DNA of 11,601 nt from Candidatus Rokuibacteriota bacterium (lineage in GTDB: Bacteria > JAUVQV01). The DNA lies in the NCBI GenBank assembly GCA_030609125.1, contig JAUWCW010000029.1, positions 1 to 11,601 of the forward strand. The letters run 5' to 3'. Below are positions 1-8,400 of the stretch, one piece after another. A model generated the notes under the pieces. The model was not told the DNA's origin. It ran no database searches and saw nothing but the letters and a program-made list of their open reading frames with translations. Positions within the stretch are counted from its first letter, which is position 1. Every line of letters starts with the position of its first letter. The position numbers and the translations under genes were made by a program.

Positions 1-1594
1 TCGGCTCGTAGGACTCGACAAAGGAAAGGGCCTTGCTCTCCTCCTCCTCCGTCTGTCCCGTGAGAAGGGAGAAGGCGACGTAGAGGCCCACGTTGACGAG
101 AAGCCCCCAGAAGAGAGCGTGGCTCCACTCGTCGAGCCCCTTGACGCCGAGAAGGGCATGCGGGTTCAGCAGCTCGGACTGCATGATCCTGCCGACCACA
201 CCCTCACGTTCGATTATGCCGGAAGTGACCAGTGCGGGCAGAAAGAGAGTGTAGCACCACACCACGAAGCCGCCCACCGTCCCCGCCACGGCCCCGAACC
301 GGTTCCCCTTCTTCCAGTAGAGTCCGAAGATTATGGAGGGCACAAAAATACTCACGGCCACGAAGGAGATGAGGCCCATGTCCACGAGGGTGAAGTACTC
401 GCCGACAGTCGCCGCGAAGAGGTAGCCGACGAAGACAAAGGCCATGATTATGATCCGCTTCACGTTCGAGAGAATGACGGAAAATCCCCGCATTCTGTTG
501 AACCGCCAGATGGCCGGACTGACTATATTGTTTATGACCATGTTGCTGATGGCGAGGGACTCGACGATGATCATCCCCGAGGCGGCGGAAAACCCTCCGA
601 TGAAGACGAAGAGGGCGAGGAAGTTCTTCCCCTGCCCCAGGGGAATGGTGAGCACGAAGGTGTCCGCGCCGCTCGGGCTTCCCCCGAGGAGGAGCCCGCC
701 GAAGGCTACGGGAAGAACAAATATGTTGATCAGCAGCAGGTAGAGGGGAAAGAGCCAGGCAGCCTTCCTGACATGCTCCGGGTCGTAGTTCTCCACCACC
801 GCCATGTGAAACTGCCGCGGAAGAACTATGATGGCCATCATGGAGAGAAAAGTGAGCGAAGCCCATTGGGCGTAGCCGACCGGGGCCCCTTCGCCGAGGG
901 CCAGGAGGTTGCGGAACTCCGTGGCCTCTATCCTCTGGAAGATGTCGCCAAAGCCGCCGAAGAGGCTGAACGTGACGTAGAGTCCCACCGTCAGGAACGC
1001 CGCGAGCTTCACGATCGACTCGAAAGCTATGGCGAAGACCAGCCCCTCGTGCTTTTCCGAGATGTCCTGCCGCCGGACGCCGAATATGGTGGCGAAGAGG
1101 GCGATGATGAGTGTGATGATCCACGCCGCTCCCAGGCTCCCCTTGCTCTCTCCCGCCAGGATGGTGAAGGTGCCGATGATCGCCTTGATCTGCAGTCCCA
1201 GGTACGGTGTTATGCCCACCGAGGCGACGACGGTCACGATGGCGGCCAGCAGTATGGAGTTGCCGTACCGGGAACCGATGAAGTCGGCGATAGTGGTGAT
1301 GCGGTGCTGTCTGGCTATACCGATAATCTTGCGCAGGACAACGGGCCAGAGCAGCGCGGCCAGAGTGGGCCCGATATAGATGGCCAGAAAGGAGAGGCCC
1401 GAAACGGCGGCCTTGCCGACACTCCCGTAGAAGGTCCATGAGGTGCAGTAGACCGCCAGTGACAGGGAGTAGACGTAGGGGTTCGAGACGATGCTGCGTC
1501 CACTCCGCCCTCTGCGCTCCGCGTAGGAGGCGATGAGAAAGAGGACGCTCAGGTAGCCGCCGGTGACAAGCAGGAGAAACCATCGCGGGAACAT
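1..1594 (-). CDS. Sensor histidine kinase, N-terminal sodium:solute symporter-like (SLC5/PutP) domain; 3' part outside window
   Basis: The frame is open from an ATG at 1594 to the left edge (531 codons, no stop); I translated it by hand. It is multi-pass membrane protein of the SLC5/PutP fold throughout. Recognisable stretches are YCTSWTFYGSVGKAA (about residues 49-63), RITTIADFIGSRYG (about 98-111), EKHEGLVFAIAFESIVKLAA (about residues 175-195) and, near the end, NPHALLGVKGLDEWSHALFW followed by an acidic stretch and FVESYEP. The start motif and the late NPHALLG...FWGLLVNVGLYV stretch are typical of symporter domains fused to a histidine kinase, as in CbrA, rather than of free transporters. 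In that family PAS, HisKA and HATPase modules follow, and they would lie left of position 1. The domain probably senses or carries a small nutrient; the substrate cannot be read from the sequence. The start overlaps the stop of the small upstream gene (TGATG), which suggests translational coupling. An uncoupled symporter remains possible because the kinase part is not visible. Confidence 0.85.
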   Translation of the reverse strand, partial: MFPRWFLLLVTGGYLSVLFLIASYAERRGRSGRSIVSNPYVYSLSLAVYCTSWTFYGSVGKAAVSGLSFLAIYIGPTLAALLWPVVLRKIIGIARQHRITTIADFIGSRYGNSILLAAIVTVVASVGITPYLGLQIKAIIGTFTILAGESKGSLGAAWIITLIIALFATIFGVRRQDISEKHEGLVFAIAFESIVKLAAFLTVGLYVTFSLFGGFGDIFQRIEATEFRNLLALGEGAPVGYAQWASLTFLSMMAIIVLPRQFHMAVVENYDPEHVRKAAWLFPLYLLLINIFVLPVAFGGLLLGGSPSGADTFVLTIPLGQGKNFLALFVFIGGFSAASGMIIVESLAISNMVINNIVSPAIWRFNRMRGFSVILSNVKRIIIMAFVFVGYLFAATVGEYFTLVDMGLISFVAVSIFVPSIIFGLYWKKGNRFGAVAGTVGGFVVWCYTLFLPALVTSGIIEREGVVGRIMQSELLNPHALLGVKGLDEWSHALFWGLLVNVGLYVAFSLLTGQTEEEESKALSFVESYEP

Positions 1595-1800
1595 CAGCGT
1601 TTGCGGTCCCTTCCGCCTCCGGCGCCGAGGAGGGCGGCGACGGCGATGAACACGCCCCAGAGCACGAAAAGACCGAGCGCGAGGGATCCTTCGAAGACGG
1701 TGAGGAAGGGCCAGTTAAAGAAAATGACCCCCAGCGCGAAGAGAAAAAACCAGATATCGCCCTGCTTCATCGAGGCTGGCCTGGAGATTTCATGAGCCAT
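1594..1800 (-). CDS. Small two-helix membrane protein coupled to the symporter-type sensor kinase
   Basis: This is a 68-residue hypothetical protein. Two hydrophobic segments are visible: DIWFFLFALGVIFFNWPFL (about residues 15-33) and a second at about residues 39-59. The C-terminal tail is basic (GGGRDRKR). Both helices and the short loop suggest an inner-membrane hairpin. Its TGA shares bases with the ATG of the following sensor gene, so the two are almost certainly co-translated and the product may be an accessory or folding partner of the symporter domain. That role is inferred from position only. Small membrane proteins are known beside SLC5-type symporters (for example DUF4212), but I do not recognise this one as a member of a named family. 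An internal ATG at 1770 (MKQGDIWFF) would give 58 residues and begins just before the first helix; neither start has a clear Shine-Dalgarno site, so the start is uncertain. Confidence 0.72.
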   Translation of the reverse strand: MAHEISRPASMKQGDIWFFLFALGVIFFNWPFLTVFEGSLALGLFVLWGVFIAVAALLGAGGGRDRKR

Positions 1801-2136
1801 CTGCTGCGAGCGCGGATATCACGCAATCTCAAGGTCTTTTCCTGTCTCACGACCTTGCCGTGCTTCAGCACAGCTTCACCCGCTCAACTGCGCAAAAGCC
1901 CTTGATCTTACGTAATCTCCACGCTCTCGCAACTAAGGGCTCACGCAAGAATAACTTCCCATTTTCGCATCTCATCTTCAGGCCGCCTTCGGCCGATCCT
2001 CATTCACGAAATCCTCGAAAGAGCCCTGCTATTCCTGCGGTTTCGCTCAATCAGATCGACCAAATCCGACCTGAACCTGAGCGCGAATTCTGTGAACTTA
2101 TTCTTGCGTGAACCCTGAGTTCATGAAATATCCGGG
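1801..2136. other. 336-nt intergenic gap between aminomutase stop and small membrane-protein start
   Basis: No convincing gene lies here; the plus-strand open frame at 1860-2111 has no family resemblance and overlaps the repeat element. The right two thirds (1931-2121) is a lower-GC element with terminal inverted repeats, listed separately. The left part (1801-1930, about 56% GC by hand count) must hold the minus-strand promoter of the small membrane-protein gene, but I find no good -35/-10 pair. Short dyads are present: CAAGGTC at 1830-1836 with GACCTTG at 1851-1857, and AGCCCTT at 1897-1903 with AAGGGCT at 1935-1941. None is followed by a T-run, so I do not call an intrinsic terminator. Confidence 0.6.
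1931..2121. repeat. MITE-like element with 30-nt imperfect terminal inverted repeats
   Basis: The left arm at 1931-1960 and the right arm at 2092-2121 match as inverted repeats at 26 of 30 positions, including a perfect 14-nt core (TCACGCAAGAATAA at 1941-1954, complement at 2098-2111). The whole unit is 191 nt and about 50% GC by hand count, clearly below the flanking genes. A perfect 5-bp hairpin, GGCCG-CCTT-CGGCC, sits inside at 1981-1994. It lies 15 nt past the aminomutase stop codon. No transposase is encoded and I see no obvious target-site duplication. The structure suggests a non-autonomous mobile element or dispersed intergenic repeat; it could instead be a long-range RNA fold at the 3' end of the aminomutase transcript. 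Confidence 0.55.
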
Positions 2137-3948
2137 CTAGTAGTAGTACCAGATCGTCTTGTAGTGGCTGATGTTTTCCCCGGACTTATGCAGTCTTCTC
2201 AGGTAGTCGTGGATGGAAACGTCCTCGTAGACGTACGTGTCGGCAAGGGCGAGCTTCTTTTCCCAGGGGTGAAACTCGTAGACCCTCCGGCCGTTGGGAA
2301 GGACCGCGATGATGTCGTGGTGCTGCAGCGCCCGGAGATAGTTCTTCCCCAGCCCGGGGACGTTGAAGACGATCTCGTCGGTGCGCACCGAACCGGGGAG
2401 CAGCCTCGCCTCCTCCTTCTGCTCCTGCATGAGCCTGGCGATGGGAACCCGGTAGTCATCGGTCTCCTCCTTGCCCTTGGTGTTGAACGTGTAGTACGGG
2501 GTAACACCCGCCAGTCGCAGCTTGTGGCGAAGCGCGGAGGCCTCGAATTTTCGCGAATTGAAAAAGGTGTACACGAGCTGATTGCAGACCTCTATGCCCT
2601 TCCGCCGGAATTTCTGCACCGCCCTGACGGCGTCCCCCGTGATCTCGTAGGGATGCTCGAAGTGGGTCACGACGAGGACCTCCCTCCGCCCCGGGCGGTG
2701 GTAGCGGCTCACCATCTCCACCAGTGAATCGGTGACGCGCTGCGGAAGAGTGACGGGGGTCCTGGTCCCGAGGCGGATTCTCTCCACGTGATCCATGCCG
2801 GCAAGGCGGGAGAGAATTTTCTCCAGTTTGCCGTCGGAGAGGAGAAAGGGGTCTCCTCCCGTCACGAGGACCTCGCTTATTTCGGGAGTCTCCTCCAGCC
2901 ACCGCAGGGCCTTTTCGAGCTTCTCCCGCGGCAGGGCGGCCCGGAAGGAGTGGACGTCCTCGATCTCCCAGTTCCTCTGGCAGTAGACGCAGATCTGCGG
3001 ACACGTCATGAACGGCTTCAGGATGGCGATCATAGGATAGCGGCGGGTGATTCCCTCGATGGGGGAGGTGTCCCGCTCGAGCATGAAGTCCATGGACGAC
3101 TCCTCGCAGTCCCGGTGCTCCCTCATCTTCTCGACAAAGTGGAGCGTGGGAATGACCTGCGCCCGCACGGCACTGTCGCGACCCCCGCCGATGCGCCGAT
3201 CCATGAGCGAGAGGTAGTAGGGCGTGACGCCGAAGGCAATGCGGTTCTCACGGGCGAGTCGGACCGCTTCCTTCTCTTCAGTGCTCAGATCGATGAGCGA
3301 CGCGAGGGTTTCCGCGTCCCTGATGATGTGCCGCGTGTGCCACTTCCAGCTGTTCCAGTCCGCAACGGTGCCGCCCATGAAATCCAGGATCCGTGCCCTG
3401 TTTCTCCGCCTCCTGGCAACCGCGTTTTCATCGAGACCGGACGGGTAGCGGTTCATGAATTCTCTCGCCCGGCGGGCCATCCGTGAAAGGTCCTCCGACC
3501 TCAGGCGGGCCGCTCTCTTCCCTTCGTATCTGACGAAGGCGGGAATGCGGTCCGCGTAGACGCCGGTCTTCCCCATGACCCCTCTCAGCAGGTGCTCGAG
3601 CTCTGCGAAAAAGCCCTGCCTTGGCTTTTCAACGCCCCCGGCGCCGATGAGAATGTCGTTCAGGTATTCGACGAGGCTGAATCCGGCGAGCCTTTCGCTC
3701 CGGGCTGAAAATATTCTCCTCAGCACGCCGATGGCGTCGCGCGTCAGGATCCACTCCAGCGACGGAATCTTCGGGTTGTCCTCGAACGTGTCGGTCAGGA
3801 GGCGCGAGAGAAAGGAGCGGGCTTTCGTCCTCTTCACGTGAATCGGGCTGTCGGCGAGAAAGATGGACATGAGTTCCGGAGCGATATCCAGAACGCTGAT
3901 CAGCCTCTCGCGAATCCTCTCTCTCTCCACCACAGCCTTTTCTGTCAC
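2137..3948 (-). CDS. KamA-family radical SAM/PLP aminomutase, probable glutamate 2,3-aminomutase type
   Basis: This 603-residue protein belongs to the lysine 2,3-aminomutase (KamA) family. These enzymes use SAM, a 4Fe-4S cluster and PLP to move an alpha-amino group to the beta carbon. The family core begins near WNSWKW (about residue 198). The cluster motif CPQICVYC (C316, C320, C323) is followed by R325, which matches the substrate-carboxylate arginine of the family. The TGGDP motif is at 363-367 and the PLP lysine is K535 in VPGLGK. The aspartates that bind the lysine side chain in classical enzymes (D293, D330, C. subterminale numbering) align with K491 (PYYTFNTK) and N529 (VFNVPG). From memory this Lys/Asn pair marks glutamate 2,3-aminomutase, whose product beta-glutamate can serve as an osmolyte. 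The protein is about 190 residues longer than usual, from an N-terminal extension of unknown role. No cysteine follows C455, so the C-terminal zinc cysteines of lysine aminomutase are absent. Start is GTG at 3948, with GGGGAG seven bases upstream. A good promoter lies at 4048-4076. Confidence 0.85.
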   Translation of the reverse strand: MTEKAVVERERIRERLISVLDIAPELMSIFLADSPIHVKRTKARSFLSRLLTDTFEDNPKIPSLEWILTRDAIGVLRRIFSARSERLAGFSLVEYLNDILIGAGGVEKPRQGFFAELEHLLRGVMGKTGVYADRIPAFVRYEGKRAARLRSEDLSRMARRAREFMNRYPSGLDENAVARRRRNRARILDFMGGTVADWNSWKWHTRHIIRDAETLASLIDLSTEEKEAVRLARENRIAFGVTPYYLSLMDRRIGGGRDSAVRAQVIPTLHFVEKMREHRDCEESSMDFMLERDTSPIEGITRRYPMIAILKPFMTCPQICVYCQRNWEIEDVHSFRAALPREKLEKALRWLEETPEISEVLVTGGDPFLLSDGKLEKILSRLAGMDHVERIRLGTRTPVTLPQRVTDSLVEMVSRYHRPGRREVLVVTHFEHPYEITGDAVRAVQKFRRKGIEVCNQLVYTFFNSRKFEASALRHKLRLAGVTPYYTFNTKGKEETDDYRVPIARLMQEQKEEARLLPGSVRTDEIVFNVPGLGKNYLRALQHHDIIAVLPNGRRVYEFHPWEKKLALADTYVYEDVSIHDYLRRLHKSGENISHYKTIWYYY

Positions 3949-4047
3949 TTCCGCTCTCCCCGGGAAGGAAATCCCGTCCCCGAAACCAGTGCGGCGTCTG
4001 GGCCGCCCCTCAGGATTCGATTCAGGTTTTCTCTGGTTGACACGTGT

Positions 4048-4076
4048 ATTATACAGACTATTTGCCCTTCGGCCAA
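4048..4076 (-). promoter_or_regulatory. Sigma70-type promoter for the aminomutase gene
   Basis: Read on the minus strand, TTGGCC (4076-4071) and a perfect TATAAT (4053-4048) are separated by exactly 17 bp. Transcription would start near 4040 and run about 90 nt before the GTG start at 3948. This is the best promoter match in the window. Confidence 0.6.
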
Positions 4077-4116
4077 CACGGCCGGCCAGAGACGCCCCCC
4101 CCCTCCGGCTATGTGG

Positions 4117-4145
4117 TTGACAGGGGATACACTCTCATATATCTC
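4117..4145 (+). promoter_or_regulatory. Probable sigma70-type promoter for the propeller/peptidase genes
   Basis: A perfect TTGACA at 4117-4122 is followed by TATATC (4138-4143, 15-bp spacing) or TATCTC (4140-4145, 17-bp spacing). Either -10 is weak. The leader to the start codon would be about 65-70 nt. A second TTGACA at 4037-4042 lies 80 bp upstream, with only a poor -10 behind it (TATTTG at 4059). Both hexamers sit in a repeated TGGTTGACA. Confidence 0.4.
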
Positions 4146-4218
4146 TATCCAGGCGGGATGCGGGGCGGGAACGATGATGGGCCGTTGAAAGTTCCGCCCT
4201 GCGCACAGTAGGGTGATG

Positions 4219-5325
4219 ATGGAAAAAGGGAATTTATTTTTTCGCAAGCAGGGGAACGGCACGGCCGTTCGCGGGCCGCGCGCGGCGGCTCTCTTCGCCG
4301 GCTGGGCCTTGGTGAGCCTTCTTTTCTCCCCGGCGGCCGCCGCCGATGCCGGGGCCCTGCACGACCCCCGCGAAGCGCGGCTCTCCAATGTGACGCAGCT
4401 GACCTCAGGGGGACAGAACGCCGAGGCGTATTTTTCCGCTGACGGATCGAAGATCATCTTCCAGGCCACGCGCGGCTCGCACGCCTGCGACCAGATCTTC
4501 CTGATGGATGCCGGCGGAAACGGCGTGCGCCTCCTCTCCACGGGCGAAGGCCGCACGACCTGCTCCTTTCTCTCCCCCGACGGGACGAGCTTCCTCTACG
4601 CCTCCACTCACCTGGGCGACAGCGAGTGCCCGCCGCCGCCCGACCGAAGCCGCGGCTACGTCTGGAAGCTGTACCCTCACTACGACATCTTCACCGCACC
4701 TCTCGACGGCGGCGCTCTCACCCGCCTCACCGACACGCCCGGCTACGACGCCGAGGGGGCCTATTCCCCGGACGGGAGAAAAATTGTCTTCACCTCCGTC
4801 AGGGACGGCGACCTGGATATTTACACCATGAACGCCGACGGTTCCGGGGTGAAGCGCCTGACGGACAGAAAGGGCTTTGACGGCGGCCCCTTTTTCTCCT
4901 GGGACGGCCGACACATCGTCTACCGCAGCCACTACCCCTCCCCGGGGAAGGATCTTGACGACTATGAGAGCCTCCTTCGGCGGGACCTCATGCGTCCTTC
5001 CCGCGCGGAAATCTACTACATGAGAGCCGACGGCACCGGAAAGGTCCAGGTGACGGACACCGGCCACGCCAACTGGTCCCCCTTCATGCACCCCAACGGG
5101 CGCCAGATCATCTTCTCTTCCAACATGCACGACACGGAGGGGAAGACCTTTTCCCTCTACATCGTCAACGTCGACGGAACGGGCCTGGAGAGAGTGACGT
5201 ACGGGGCCCGCTTCGACAGCTTCCCCATGTTCTCCAGAGACGGCGGGAAGCTGATCTTCAGCTCCACCCGCAACTCCTCGCAGCCGAGGGAGTTCAACAT
5301 ATTCACGGCGGACTGGAAGCCCTGA
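4219..5325 (+). CDS. Secreted TolB-like six-bladed beta-propeller (PD40 repeats)
   Basis: This is a protein of about 368 residues with an N-terminal signal peptide: a long basic n-region, a hydrophobic AALFAGWALVSLLF core, then SPAAAADA as a probable cleavage region. The rest is made of TolB-type PD40 repeats. Six copies of the blade motif can be read: FSADGSKIIF, LSPDGTSFLY, YSPDGRKIVF, FSWDGRHIVY, MHPNGRQIIF and FSRDGGKLIF. Four of the inter-motif strands carry the usual DIYTMNADGSG-like form. Six motifs fit a complete TolB-like propeller without the N-terminal TolB domain, so this is not TolB itself. The protein is probably periplasmic or surface-exposed and binds peptide or protein. The peptidase gene begins 146 nt downstream on the same strand, so a joint role in peptide handling is plausible but inferred. 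Starts at 4213 (GTG), 4216 and 4219 are all in frame; I prefer 4219 because AGGG at 4210-4213 is best spaced for it. Confidence 0.85.
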   Translation: MEKGNLFFRKQGNGTAVRGPRAAALFAGWALVSLLFSPAAAADAGALHDPREARLSNVTQLTSGGQNAEAYFSADGSKIIFQATRGSHACDQIFLMDAGGNGVRLLSTGEGRTTCSFLSPDGTSFLYASTHLGDSECPPPPDRSRGYVWKLYPHYDIFTAPLDGGALTRLTDTPGYDAEGAYSPDGRKIVFTSVRDGDLDIYTMNADGSGVKRLTDRKGFDGGPFFSWDGRHIVYRSHYPSPGKDLDDYESLLRRDLMRPSRAEIYYMRADGTGKVQVTDTGHANWSPFMHPNGRQIIFSSNMHDTEGKTFSLYIVNVDGTGLERVTYGARFDSFPMFSRDGGKLIFSSTRNSSQPREFNIFTADWKP

Positions 5326-5471
5326 CGGTGCTGCACCCCCGCTCGGGCGACGCCTCGCCGGCATGAAAAACTGCTCCGGGGCAACCGGGTCAGGCATCAA
5401 ACCGGATGAGCCTGATCGGGAAAAGGCCGATCTGCCATAATCCCTGTGGATCGCAGGAAACGAGGAGCTGA

Positions 5472-8400
5472 ATGGTCAATTACAAGGCCTGTTGCGGGCT
5501 GGTTGTCTTCGCCGTCCTCCAGTTCCTGCCGTTGAGGGCGGCGCTGGGGGCGCAGATCATTCACCACGATCTCTCCGTCGTACTTGATCCGGTATCCCAC
5601 AGCCTCCGAGTCAGCGACACCGTCACGGTTCCGGAGTCCTTCCTCGCCGGCGACGGAAAGCCGCTGACCTTCTCCCTCCACGAAGGGCTCTCACCCTCCT
5701 CCCCCACTGCGGGCGTCGGAATCCTGAAGAGCGGCTCCCACGGCGGCTCCCCCGGGCTTGAAGCCTTCACGGCCGTTCTTCCCCCCTCGGTCCGCACCTT
5801 CACCCTGCACTACGGCGGCGCCATAGACCATCCCCTGGAAGAGGTCGGCGAGGAGTATGCCCGGGGCCAGCGGCAGACGGCGGGCCGCATATTCCAGGAC
5901 GGGGCCTATCTCTCTCCCCGGTCCGGCTGGTATCCCGATTTCGGAGAAGGCCTTTTCTCCTTCTCCCTCGCCATAGAGCTGCCCGCCGCGTGGGACGCCG
6001 TCAGCCAGGGGCGGCGCACCGAACACACAGCCGGCGCCGCATCGAGAAGTGTGCGGTGGGAAGAAGAGGTGCCGCAGGACTCCATATTCCTTGTCGCCGG
6101 GCCGTATACCGAGTACGTCCGGCAGGAGGGCGGACCGGCGGCGATGGTCTTTCTTCGCCGGCCGGACGAGTCTCTGGCGAACCGATACCTGGAAGTGACG
6201 CTGCAGTACGTTGCCATGTACGAAGAGCTGATCGGCCCCTACCCGTACGGAAAATTCGCGCTGGTGGAGAACTTCTGGGAGACCGGATACGGGATGCCTT
6301 CCTTCACCCTCATGGGCCCGAAAGTCATTCGCTTCCCCTTCATACTTCACTCTTCCTACCCGCACGAGATCCTCCACAACTGGTGGGGCAACGGCGTCTA
6401 TATCGATTACGAGAGCGGCAACTGGGGGGAGGGGCTCACCGCCTACCTCTCCGATCACCTGATCAAGGAGCAGAGAAACCAGGGCGCCCAATACCGCCTC
6501 ATCGCCCTGCAGAAGTACTCCGACTACGTCACCTCGGGCCGGGACCTGCCCCTCACGGATTTTCGCTCGCGCCACGGCTCGGTGAGCGAAGCCGTGGGCT
6601 ACGGCAAGTCGCTCATGTTCTTCCACATGCTGCGACGCCGGCTGGGGGACGACGCCTTCCGCGGCGGTCTCCGCGCTTTCTACGGGCAGCACCTCTCCCG
6701 GGTCGCCTCCTTCGACGATCTGCGCCGCGCTTTCGAAACTTCCTCCGGGGAATCGCTGGAGCACTTTTTCGAGCAGTGGCTTTCCCGCAAGGGCGCTCCA
6801 CGCCTGACGGCGGAGGGGGTGAGCCTCGCACGCGACGGTGACGATTATCTGCTCCGGGGAACGCTCCGCCAGACACAGGAGGAGAAAGCGTTCGTCATTG
6901 ACGTTCCCCTCGCCGTCACCCTGGAGGGGAAAGTCGAGGCGGCCGAGGCCGTCGTGCCCATGACGTCCCGGAGTGCTTCCTTCGAGCTTCGCTTCCGCGA
7001 AGCGCCCCGGCGCGTCGACGTCGATCCCTCCTTCGACGTCTTCCGGAGGCTGGACCCTCTGGAGATTCCTCCCGCTCTGACGATGGCCTTCGGCGCCGAC
7101 AAGGCGCTCATCCTTCTCCCCTCCGCCGCCGGCGCCGACATTCTCGACGGGTACCGCGAACTCGCCCGCTCCCTGAGCCGCAGCGGCCCCGGGAGCGTGG
7201 AAATCATGACCGACGATGAGATTGAAGAGCTCCCGGCGGACCGGTCGGTCTGGCTCCTGGGCTGGGAAAACCGCCTCTTTCCGGAGATGCTGCGGGCCCT
7301 CGACGGCCGCGGCTTCTCTGCCGGCGACACGACGGTCCTTCTCGGAAAGAGCGAGATCCCGCGGGAAGACCACGCCTTCGTCCTCACCGCCCGCCACCCC
7401 TCCAGCCCCTCCCTCGCCCTGCTCTGGATAGCCGCGGACAATCCTGAAGCCATCCCCGGCCTGGGCCGGAAGCTACCCCACTACCACAAGTACAGCTACC
7501 TGGCCTTCTCCGGTCCGGAACCGGAAAACGTCGCCAAGGGGCGCTGGCCCGTGAAAGAAAGTCCCTTGACCATGGTTCTTGCCGGCGGCGGCGAGTCTCC
7601 CCCTCCCCCCCCCGGCAGTCTCCCCCGCCGGGACCCGCTGGCCTCCCTGGAGCCCCTCTTCTCCCGGGAGCGCATGGTCGAAACCATCGCCTTTCTCGCC
7701 TCCGAGAAACTCGGGGGACGCGGGCTGGGAACCCTCGGCCTGGACAGCGCCGCCCGCCACATCGCCGAAAGCTTTTCTTCCTCCGGACTGCGGCCCGGTG
7801 GAGATGACGGCAAGAGCTATTTTCAGAGCTGGGCCCACCCCGGCGACGACGGCTCCGGGGAGATCCTCCTCCAGAACGTCATCGGCGTCATTCCCGGCGC
7901 CCGCCCGGAGTGGGAGGGGCAGACCATCGTCATCGGCGCTCACTACGATCACCTCGGCCGCGGCTCGGGCGTCGCCGGTTCGGATGTGCGGCAAGGGAAC
8001 GAGGGTTTCTTTCATCCCGGAGCGGATGACAACGCCAGCGGCGTCGCCCTTCTGCTCGAGCTCGCGCGTGTGCTCGGCGGCGGCTGGAAGCCGGAACGCA
8101 CCGTCGTCTTCGCCGCCTTTTCCGGGGAGGAGGCGGGCAAGATCGGCTCCCGTTATTACGTTGACAACGCCGATCCTTCCCCCGCCCTCGGCTGCCGGGC
8201 AATGATCAACCTGGACACGGTGGGCAGGCTGAGGGACGGCAAGCTCATGGTCCTCGGCGGCGGCTCGTCCAGGGACTGGGTCCACATCTTCCGCGGAGCA
8301 GGTTTTCTCTCCGGCGTGGAGGTGGAGATGGTGGCGGAAGATCTCGATTCCAGCGATCATGTCTGCTTCCAGGAAAAGGGCATCCCGGCGGTTCAGCTCT

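Larger units (their letters stand above)
3949..4218. other. Divergent intergenic control region
   Basis: This 270-nt gap separates the leftward aminomutase gene from the rightward propeller gene. Besides the promoters listed separately, it holds two direct copies of TGGTTGACA (4034-4042 and 4114-4122) and a run of nine C (4095-4103) 13 bp before the second TTGACA. The GGCC-rich stretch at 4071-4087 can form only short stems. I see no riboswitch or long dyad. Confidence 0.5.

Noticed and set aside
119-1441. 440-codon plus-strand open frame opposite the symporter domain
   Set aside because: Composition is skewed (Glu/Asp/Gly/His-rich, no domain), typical of the antisense of GC-rich coding DNA; the minus-strand reading gives a clear SLC5 domain.
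204-1583. 459-codon minus-strand frame overlapping the symporter domain
   Set aside because: It is Arg/His/Pro-rich and low-complexity; the frame beginning at 1594 is the one with family motifs.
1830-1857. CAAGGTC/GACCTTG dyad as a terminator or operator
   Set aside because: Seven-bp arms with a 14-nt loop and no T-run; could occur by chance.
1860-2111. 83-codon plus-strand frame in the intergenic gap
   Set aside because: It coincides with the inverted-repeat element, has no ribosome site and no recognisable sequence.
4213-5325. Calling the propeller gene tolB
   Set aside because: It lacks the N-terminal TolB domain and Pal/TolA neighbours; only the propeller repeats match.
5341-5370. Possible terminator hairpin after the propeller gene (GGCGA-CGCC-TCGCC, 5346-5359)
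   Set aside because: The stem is only 5 bp and is not followed by a T-run; read-through into the peptidase gene is more likely.
5691-7397. 568-codon minus-strand frame antisense to the peptidase
   Set aside because: No recognisable motif and a typical antisense composition, while the plus strand has intact M1 motifs across it.
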